Source: Umezawaea beigongshangensis (lineage in GTDB: Bacteria > Actinomycetota > Actinomycetes > Mycobacteriales > Pseudonocardiaceae). From it: a stretch of DNA of 64,000 nt. Positions 58,827 through 64,000 of this stretch are shown piece by piece. The position numbers were made by a program, and so were the translations under genes. How positions within the stretch are numbered: the stretch's first letter is position 1; the number at the start of each line of letters is the position of its first letter. Under the pieces are notes generated by a model. It was not told the DNA's origin and searched no databases. It saw nothing but the letters and a program-made list of their open reading frames with translations. The DNA is taken from the NCBI RefSeq assembly GCF_016464305.1, contig NZ_JAEIOJ010000002.1:714096-778095 (forward strand). Direction: 5' to 3'.

Positions 58827-60236
58827 ATGACCACGTCGTCACCTCCCGAGCCGTCACCTCCCGAGTCGCCGCAGTCCGAACCGGCGTCCGCACCGCGCGC
58901 CCCCGCGTGGCGCGGACTGGTGCTGCGCCTGCACTTCTACGCCGGTGTCCTCGTCGGCCCCTTCGTCCTGGTCGCCGCGCTGAGCGGTGTGCTCTACGCG
59001 CTCACGCCCCAGCTGGAGTCGTGGGTCTACTCCGACCAGCTCCGCGTTCCGGTGGGCGAGCAGCAGCTCCCGCTGTCCGAACAGGTCCGCGCCGCGCTCG
59101 ACGCCGGGCCGGACGGCGACCTGGTCGCGGTCCGGCCCGCGCCAGAACCCGGCGACACCACCAGGGTCCTGTTCAGCGACGCGAGCCTCGGCGAGTCCGA
59201 GCGCCGCACGCTGTTCGTCGATCCCGGCTCCGGCGAGGTGGTCGGCGACCTCGTCACCTACGGCACCAGCGGGGTGCTGCCGCTGCGCACGACCCTCGAC
59301 CAGCTGCACCGCAACCTGCTGCTCGGCGAGCCGGGCCGCCTCTACAGCGAACTGGCCGCGTCCTGGCTGTGGGTGGTCGCGCTGGGCGGCCTGGTGCTGT
59401 GGATCTCGCGCAAGCGGGCCGACCGCACCGCGCGGGAGTCCGTCCGCCGCCGCACCGTGCGGCGGCACGGCGCGCTGGGCCTGTGGGTGCTCGTGGGCGC
59501 GCTGTTCCTGTCGGCGACGGGACTGACCTGGTCGACCCACGCCGGTGAGAACGTCTCCTCCCTGCGCACCTCGCTGGGCTGGGCGACCCCCGCGCTGTCC
59601 ACGGCCGGAGCAGGCGAGCACTCGGGCCACGCCGGACACGGCGACACCCCGGCCGACCCGGCGTCGCCGGAGACGGTCGACGAGGTGTTCGCCGCCGCGC
59701 GCGCCGCCGGGATCGACGGGTCGACCGTCGAGATCGCGCTGCCCGCCGAGGCGGGCGCGGCGTGGCGGGTGACCGAGATCGGCCGCTCCTGGCCCACGCA
59801 GGTCGACGCGGTGGCCGTGGACGGCGGCACCGGCGAGATCGTGGACGAGTTGCGCTTCGCCGACTTCCCGTTCGTCGCGAAGCTCGCCCGGTGGGGCGTC
59901 GACGGGCACATGGGCGTGCTGTTCGGCTGGCCGAACCAGCTCCTGCTGCTGGCGCTGGGCCTCGGCCTGGTCACGATGGTCGTGCTCGGCTACCGCATGT
60001 GGTGGCTGCGCAGGCCCACCCGCGCCACCGGCTTCGCGACGGGGCGGCCGGTCCCGCGCGGGCAGTGGCGCCGGGCACCGCGCGGCGCGCTCGTCGCCGC
60101 CGCGGTGCTGGCGCTGGCGGCCGGGTGGTTCGCCCCGCTGCTGGGCGTGAGCCTGGTGGCGTTCCTCCTCATCGACGTCCTGGTGGGTCTGCGGGCCGGG
60201 CGTGCCCGGTCGAAGCAGGAGATCGCCGCCGACTGA
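58827..60236 (+). CDS. PepSY-TM family membrane protein
   Basis: 469 residues. PepSY-TM architecture: helix 1 (LHFYAGVLVGPFVLVAALSG), a periplasmic PepSY domain, helix 2 (ELAASWLWVVALGGLVLWIS), helix 3 with an HGALGLWVLVGALFLSATGL start, an extracytoplasmic part with GEHSGHAGHGD, then MGVLFGWPNQLLLLALGLGL and two more helices. Conserved membrane His (LH-F, QLHRNL, DGHMG) could bind heme or metal. Family members include siderophore-reductase and copper-linked proteins. ATG 58827 with CAGGGACAG. Confidence 0.82.
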   Translation: MTTSSPPEPSPPESPQSEPASAPRAPAWRGLVLRLHFYAGVLVGPFVLVAALSGVLYALTPQLESWVYSDQLRVPVGEQQLPLSEQVRAALDAGPDGDLVAVRPAPEPGDTTRVLFSDASLGESERRTLFVDPGSGEVVGDLVTYGTSGVLPLRTTLDQLHRNLLLGEPGRLYSELAASWLWVVALGGLVLWISRKRADRTARESVRRRTVRRHGALGLWVLVGALFLSATGLTWSTHAGENVSSLRTSLGWATPALSTAGAGEHSGHAGHGDTPADPASPETVDEVFAAARAAGIDGSTVEIALPAEAGAAWRVTEIGRSWPTQVDAVAVDGGTGEIVDELRFADFPFVAKLARWGVDGHMGVLFGWPNQLLLLALGLGLVTMVVLGYRMWWLRRPTRATGFATGRPVPRGQWRRAPRGALVAAAVLALAAGWFAPLLGVSLVAFLLIDVLVGLRAGRARSKQEIAAD

Positions 60237-60257
60237 GCGCGCGACCGCATCCGGAGC

Positions 60258-60287
60258 GGGCGCCACGGGAACTCCCCCGTGGCGCCC
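60258..60287 (+). terminator. hairpin terminator after the PepSY gene
   Basis: 12-bp perfect arms GGGCGCCACGGG/CCCGTGGCGCCC (60258-60269, 60276-60287), 21 nt after the stop. Confidence 0.75.
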
Positions 60288-60326
60288 GGAGAGTGGCGCC
60301 CGGAGAGCGCACCCGGAGAGCGCGCC
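60282..60326 (+). repeat. short tandem repeat, about 3.5 units of 13-14 bp
   Basis: GCGCCCGGAGAGTG then GCGCCCGGAGAGC, GCACCCGGAGAGC and a partial GCGCCCGGC. It overlaps the end of the terminator; probably slippage-generated. Confidence 0.75.
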
Positions 60327-60382
60327 CGGCAGCGGCCCCGCTCCCGGTCCGGCCGCACGGTCCAGGCCCGTGCGCCGAGGGC

Positions 60383-60925
60383 TCAGCTCCGCGGCGGCTC
60401 GACGCGCAGCACCGCGGGACCGGTGCGCAGCACGCCGTCGTCCAGGGCTTCGCAGCGCACGCCGCCGCGCCCGCGCAGCGCCCGGTGCGCTCCGGGGGCC
60501 AGCACGACGTTCATCCAGCCGCACGGGCTGGCGGGGCGGTGCGCCCGGAAGCGGACCGGGCCGTCACCGCAGTCCACGGTGAACACGACGCCGTCCGCGC
60601 CGCGCCGGGCGGCCAGGTCGTCGACGGGGAACCCGCGCAGCACGACGTTGCGCCGCGGCAGCAGCGGGTGCGGGGTGGCGGGCAGTTCCAGCTCGCGGGT
60701 GATCGCGTCCAGCGACTCCGCCGCGAACACGGTCACGGCGGCCCGGCGGTGCGCCGGACGCCCGTAGTACCGGTCGCCGACCAGGCCGAGGCCCGCGCGC
60801 ACCTCGACGCACTCGCGCGCACCCGCCAGCGGATCGGCTCCCGGCCCGTCCTGCGGCCTGCCCTCGTAGGCGTGCACCGGGGAGACCAGCAGTGCCACGA
60901 CCTCGACCGGAACCGGTTCACCCAC
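60383..60925 (-). CDS. MOSC-domain protein
   Basis: 180 residues. GLVGDRYYGRPAHRRAAVTV is the MOSC start, RRNVVLRGFPVDDL is the core, and the conserved Cys lies in PASPCGWMN. MOSC domains occur in molybdenum cofactor sulfurases and YiiM-like resistance proteins that handle N-hydroxylated compounds. GTG 60925. A single-gene unit divergent from the membrane protein at 60978. Confidence 0.85.
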   Translation of the reverse strand: MGEPVPVEVVALLVSPVHAYEGRPQDGPGADPLAGARECVEVRAGLGLVGDRYYGRPAHRRAAVTVFAAESLDAITRELELPATPHPLLPRRNVVLRGFPVDDLAARRGADGVVFTVDCGDGPVRFRAHRPASPCGWMNVVLAPGAHRALRGRGGVRCEALDDGVLRTGPAVLRVEPPRS

Positions 60926-60951
60926 GTCCGCGACACTACCCCGAGCGCCGG

Positions 60952-60976
60952 TAACATATTTTTGTTAACGTTGTTA
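60952..60976. promoter_or_regulatory. AT-rich operator/promoter between divergent genes
   Basis: TAACA-N6-TGTTA, overlapping a GTTAACGTTGTTA stretch, ends at the start codon of the plus-strand gene. It is about 80% A+T in a 72% G+C region. Confidence 0.6.
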
Positions 60977-60977
60977 T

Positions 60978-61541
60978 ATGCGCACCTCGAAGCTCGTCGC
61001 GGCCGGACTGCTGCTGCTCACGGCCGTTCTGCTGCTGACAGCTCTGCTCTCCCAGTCCGACCACCCCGCGGTGGGCGCCGTCGCGGCGGCGGTGTTCCTG
61101 CCGTCGTGGTACCTCGTCGCCGCGCTCGACGCCCGCACCGCCGACCGGCCGGTCCGCGCGCGGGTCGTCGCGTTCGGCGCGGTGTTCGGCGTGCCCGCGG
61201 CCGTCGCAGCGGGAGCGTGGTTCGCCAGCGCGGCGGCGTGGGACGGCGGCCCGGTCGTCCACGGTGGACGGACCCCGCTGTTCCTCGCGGCCGGACTGCT
61301 GCTCTGGGCGGGCGTCGCACTGCTGACCGCGCTCCTCGGCGGCGGAGCGTTCTCCGCGACCGGGGAAGCCGCCGCGATCTTCGTGCCGCTGTGGACCCTG
61401 GTGTGCGTCGTGAACGCCGGGATCGGGGTCGTCGTCGCCGGGTACACCGTGCTGGAGGAGATCCCGGTCCTGCTGCTGAACACCGCCGTCCCGGCGGGCG
61501 TCGCCCTGGCGGCGTGGCGGACGTCCCGACGAGGCGCTTGA
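60978..61541 (+). CDS. hypothetical membrane protein, five to six helices
   Basis: 187 residues. Nearly all hydrophobic: LVAAGLLLLTAVLLLTALL, AVGAVAAAVFLPSWYLVAAL, VVAFGAVFGVPAAVAAGAWF, LFLAAGLLLWAGVALLTALL, AAIFVPLWTLVCVVNAGIGV. Not recognised. It starts at the edge of an AT-rich dyad with no Shine-Dalgarno, so regulation at or leaderless initiation from that site is likely. Confidence 0.65.
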   Translation: MRTSKLVAAGLLLLTAVLLLTALLSQSDHPAVGAVAAAVFLPSWYLVAALDARTADRPVRARVVAFGAVFGVPAAVAAGAWFASAAAWDGGPVVHGGRTPLFLAAGLLLWAGVALLTALLGGGAFSATGEAAAIFVPLWTLVCVVNAGIGVVVAGYTVLEEIPVLLLNTAVPAGVALAAWRTSRRGA

Positions 61542-61562
61542 CATCTGCCCGCGCTGCTCTAC

Positions 61563-61598
61563 GTTCAACACACCCGTTAATCAACGAGGTGGTTGAAC
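61563..61598. promoter_or_regulatory. ArsR-type operator of the ArsR/SRPBCC operon
   Basis: TCAAC-N6-GTTGA (61581-61596), with an outer GTTCAAC at 61563-61569 paired to GTTGAAC at 61592-61598. It ends at the start codon at 61600; autoregulation is likely. Confidence 0.65.
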
Positions 61599-61599
61599 A

Positions 61600-61983
61600 G
61601 TGGCCCCGGATCGGCTCAGCGTCGTCGTCGCCGCGGTCGCGTCCCCCTCGGCCAGCCGGGCGATCCTCGCCCGGCTGGCCGAGGGGGACGCGACCGTCTC
61701 GGAGCTGGCGGCGCCGTTCCCCATGAGCCTTCCTGCGGTCTCACGGCACCTGAAGGTGCTGGAGCGGGCGGGGCCGATCTCCCGCAGTCGCTCAGCGCAG
61801 TGGCGGTCGAGCAGCTTGCGACCGGAACCGCTGCGGGAGGCGATGGACCGGGTGGAGGGCCACCGGCGGTTCTGGGACACCGGCTTCGACCGTCTCGACG
61901 AGCACCTGCGACGGACCGCGCAGCGACGACAGCAGCGAGATCAGCGGCCGGACCGGCCCGACACCGGAGGAACAGAACAGTGA
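61600..61983 (+). CDS. ArsR-family transcriptional regulator
   Basis: 127 residues. SPSASRAILARLAEGDATVS and PFPMSLPAVSRHLKVLERAG form the ArsR HTH; RSRSAQWRSSSL is the wing. No Cys at all, so it is not a metal sensor; it belongs to the ArsR group coupled to SRPBCC/AHSA1 proteins. GTG 61600 directly follows the operator. It overlaps the SRPBCC gene by 4 nt. Confidence 0.87.
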   Translation: MAPDRLSVVVAAVASPSASRAILARLAEGDATVSELAAPFPMSLPAVSRHLKVLERAGPISRSRSAQWRSSSLRPEPLREAMDRVEGHRRFWDTGFDRLDEHLRRTAQRRQQRDQRPDRPDTGGTEQ

Positions 61984-62426
61984 CCCAGCCCGAGACCACC
62001 ACCGAACTCGTCATGACCCGCGTCTTCGCCGCTCCGCGGGCACTCGTGTTCGCCGCGTTCACCGACCCCGACCAGCTCGCGCGGTGGTTCGGCCCGGTGG
62101 GGTTCTCCGTCCCCCGCGACACCGTGGACGTGGACGCCCGCACGGGCGGTCACCAGCGGTTCACGATGGTCAGCGACGCGGACCCGGACTTCACGTCGCC
62201 GGTCGACGCCCGCTTCACCGAGGTCGTGGAGGACGCGCTGATCGTGGGCGTGGAGGAGGGGAGCGAGGGGTCCCCCCGCACGACCACGCGCGTCGAGTTC
62301 CACGAGGAGGGCGGCACGACGCGGCTCGTCCTGCGCCAGGGCCCCTACTCCGCGGAGGTCGTGAGCATGGCGCAGCTCGGCTGGGAGAGCTCCTTCACCA
62401 AGCTCGACACCCTGCTCGCCGCGTGA
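61980..62426 (+). CDS. SRPBCC (AHSA1/START-like) domain protein
   Basis: 148 residues. RVFAAPRALVFAAFTDPDQL, ARWFGPVGFSVP, TTRVEFHEEGGTTRLVLRQG and LGWESSFTKLDTLL are AHSA1 motifs. These helix-grip proteins bind hydrophobic ligands and are usually co-transcribed with ArsR-type regulators. GTG 61980 overlaps the arsR stop (GTGA). Confidence 0.88.
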   Translation: MTQPETTTELVMTRVFAAPRALVFAAFTDPDQLARWFGPVGFSVPRDTVDVDARTGGHQRFTMVSDADPDFTSPVDARFTEVVEDALIVGVEEGSEGSPRTTTRVEFHEEGGTTRLVLRQGPYSAEVVSMAQLGWESSFTKLDTLLAA

Positions 62427-62435
62427 TCGCGAGCG

Positions 62436-62469
62436 CGCCGTCCCGCCCGGCACCGCGGGTGGGACGGCG
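62436..62469 (+). terminator. hairpin terminator after the SRPBCC gene
   Basis: 13-nt arms (62436-62448, 62457-62469) with one mismatch. The rest of the spacer to 62740 shows no gene; CAATAGCCT at 62696 may be the -10 of the P450 gene. Confidence 0.65.
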
Positions 62470-62740
62470 TCGCCGATCGTCGTCCACAGAGGACTGCGGG
62501 CGACGGCTGACGAGTTCTGAAGAAGATCCACATTAACACCGTCGCCCGCGGGAGCGCCGCCGGACTCCGCGAAGTCGATCTTCGCACGTGGCGGGCGGTG
62601 CGGCGGGAGACCGTTCGCGCCCGGACCGTCGCGGCGCAGGCAGGAGCACGCTGCGACGCCCCCCGCACGGCTCTAGACCCGATGGGTGAAAGCTCAATAG
62701 CCTCGGTCGCACACCACCCAGCGCCCCTCCAGGGAGTGTC

Positions 62741-64000
62741 ATGACCACGGCCCCAGAAGTCCCCGACATCCTGTCGCCGGAGTTCGCCGCCGACCCGTAC
62801 AGCGCCTACCGCGTCCTGCGGGAACGGGCACCTCTGCTGCACCACGAGGCGACGCAGAGCTACATCGTCTCGCGCTACGCCGACGTCGAACGCGCCTTCC
62901 GCGATCCGGTGTTCACCACGGACAACTACGACTGGCAGCTGGAACCCGTGCACGGCAGGACGATCCTGCAGATGAGCGGCCGCGAGCACTCGGTGCGGCG
63001 GGCGCTCGTCGCACCCGCCTTCCGCGGCTCCGCGCTGGAGGAGAAGTTCCTCCCGGTCATCGAGCGCAACGCCACCGAACTGATCGACGCCTTCCGCGAC
63101 CGCGGCACGGTCGACCTGGTGCCGGAGTTCGCGTCGCGCTTCCCCGTCAACGTCATCGTCGACGTGCTCGGCCTGGACAAGGGCGACCACGAGGCGTTCC
63201 ACCGCTGGTACACGGCCATCATCGCGTTCCTGGGAAACCTGAGCCAGGACCCGCGGGTGATCGCCGACGGGTTGCGCACCAAGGAGGAGTTCGCCGCCTA
63301 CATGCTGCCGATCATCCGGGAGCGCAGGCAGAACCCCGGCGACGACCTGCTCTCGACGCTGTGCGAGGCGGAGATCGACGGCACGAAGATGAGCGACGAG
63401 GACGTCAAGGCGTTCTGCAGCCTGCTGCTCACCGCCGGGGGTGAGACGACGGACAAGGCCGTCGTCAGCCTGTTCAACAACCTGCTGGAGCACCCCGACC
63501 AGCTCGCCGCGGTGCGCGAGGACCGCGATCTCGTTCCGGCCGCGTTCGCCGAGACGCTGCGCTACAGCCCGCCGGTGCACATGATCATGCGCCAGCCCGC
63601 GGAGGACGTGGAGTTCTCCGGCGGCGTCGTGCCGGCCGGCAGCACGGTGACGTGCCTGATCGGCGCGGCGAACCGCGATCCCGAGCGCTACGCCGATCCG
63701 GACCGCTTCGACGTCTTCCGCGAGGACCTCAGCACCACGAAGGCGTTCTCCGCCGCGGCCAACCACCTGGCCTTCGCGCTGGGCAGGCACTTCTGCGTCG
63801 GCGCGCTGCTGGCCAAGGCCGAGGTGGAGGTGGGCGTCAACATGCTGCTGGACGCCATGCCGCAGGCGCGGCTGCGCGAGGGCTTCACCGCGGTCGAGCG
63901 CGGCGTGTTCACCCGCGGCCCCGGCGCGGCTGCTCGACACGATGGCCGGTCCCGCCGCGCGGACGCGGGTCTGGCACGGCATCACCGGGGCGCGCGCCGT
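62741..64000 (+). CDS. cytochrome P450 (C-terminus unclear, reaches window end)
   Basis: The frame is open from ATG 62741 to the last base (420 codons). P450 motifs: I-helix LLLTAGGETTDKA, ExxR in AETLRYSPP, PDRFDVFRED, and the heme loop FALGRHFCVGALLAKAE (F-x2-G-x-H-x-C-x-G). FTTDNYDWQLEPVHGRTILQ and MSGREHSVRRALVAPAF are B/C-helix segments. Actinobacterial P450s usually end near 400 residues with a RGPxRLxV strand; here the frame reads GPGAAARHDGRSR, while deleting one C in the run 63919-63922 gives GPARLLDTMAGPAARTRV. A frameshift or sequence error is likely. Natural electron partners could be the ferredoxin pair at 15.5-16.9 kb. Confidence 0.88.
   Translation, partial: MTTAPEVPDILSPEFAADPYSAYRVLRERAPLLHHEATQSYIVSRYADVERAFRDPVFTTDNYDWQLEPVHGRTILQMSGREHSVRRALVAPAFRGSALEEKFLPVIERNATELIDAFRDRGTVDLVPEFASRFPVNVIVDVLGLDKGDHEAFHRWYTAIIAFLGNLSQDPRVIADGLRTKEEFAAYMLPIIRERRQNPGDDLLSTLCEAEIDGTKMSDEDVKAFCSLLLTAGGETTDKAVVSLFNNLLEHPDQLAAVREDRDLVPAAFAETLRYSPPVHMIMRQPAEDVEFSGGVVPAGSTVTCLIGAANRDPERYADPDRFDVFREDLSTTKAFSAAANHLAFALGRHFCVGALLAKAEVEVGVNMLLDAMPQARLREGFTAVERGVFTRGPGAAARHDGRSRRADAGLARHHRGARR

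Noticed and set aside
60282..60326. CRISPR-like repeats
   Set aside because: Units of 13-14 bp without spacers, adjacent to a terminator; simple tandem slippage. No cas genes in the window.

Overview
The window is about 72-73% G+C, with dense genes, many GTG starts, many 4-nt stop/start overlaps, an SsgB-type sporulation protein and an LmbU-family regulator. This points to a sporulating actinomycete, most likely of the Pseudonocardiales (Actinosynnema/Saccharothrix/Amycolatopsis type); the genus is inference. Several genes have a TANNNT -10 hexamer exactly 6 nt before a GTG, the pattern of leaderless transcription.

Layout. 1-6.2 kb: end of a secreted GH64 glucanase with a ricin-type lectin domain, a double PAP2 phosphatase, an ABC permease whose ATPase partner has decayed, and a MarR regulator divergent from a VOC protein with twin operators. 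6.3-17.7 kb: an AraC regulator with two SDRs, a DsbA-VKOR disulfide pair, a SigC-type sigma factor divergent from a zinc-finger membrane protein, an AraC regulator with a medium-chain reductase, and a ferredoxin/ferredoxin reductase pair. 17.7-21.5 kb: a transposase relic, then a STAND-like NTPase co-transcribed with a membrane-anchored type I periplasmic binding protein; a 69-bp in-frame tandem duplication spans their junction.

22-48.4 kb looks like an old island. A perfect 36-bp direct repeat followed by tRNA-Val 3'-half sequence occurs at 21,983 (degraded) and 48,318 (beside the intact tRNA-Val). Between the copies lie a MerR-linked operon (DsbA-like protein, deaminase, two SMR pumps), a TetR/aldo-keto reductase pair, and a biosynthetic cluster. 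In that cluster one minus-strand transcription unit of 15 genes (40,026 to 26,789) encodes DAHP synthase, salicylate synthase, a KAS III-like acyltransferase, a salicyl-AMP ligase, an aryl carrier protein, five cupin genes that form a duplicated A-B-C cassette, a GMC oxidoreductase, a DegT aminotransferase, a C7-cyclitol synthase fused to a cupin, a CetB-like VOC epimerase and a further cupin. An Rrf2 regulator, an MFS exporter, an SDR, an LmbU regulator and a Tat-exported flavin oxidase follow. The simplest reading is salicylate plus a C7N aminocyclitol joined by a PtmR-like acyltransferase, that is, a salicyl-aminocyclitol in the chemical neighbourhood of the epoxyquinomicins. The product is inference.

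48.4-64 kb is core-like: tRNA-Val/Cys/Gly, SsgB, a SigK/RskA pair, a second tRNA-Val, argG with tandem ARG boxes, an ArsR-GNAT fusion, a His-rich membrane protein with a PepSY protein, a MOSC protein, an ArsR-SRPBCC operon, and a cytochrome P450 that reaches the window edge and may carry a frameshift near its C-terminus.
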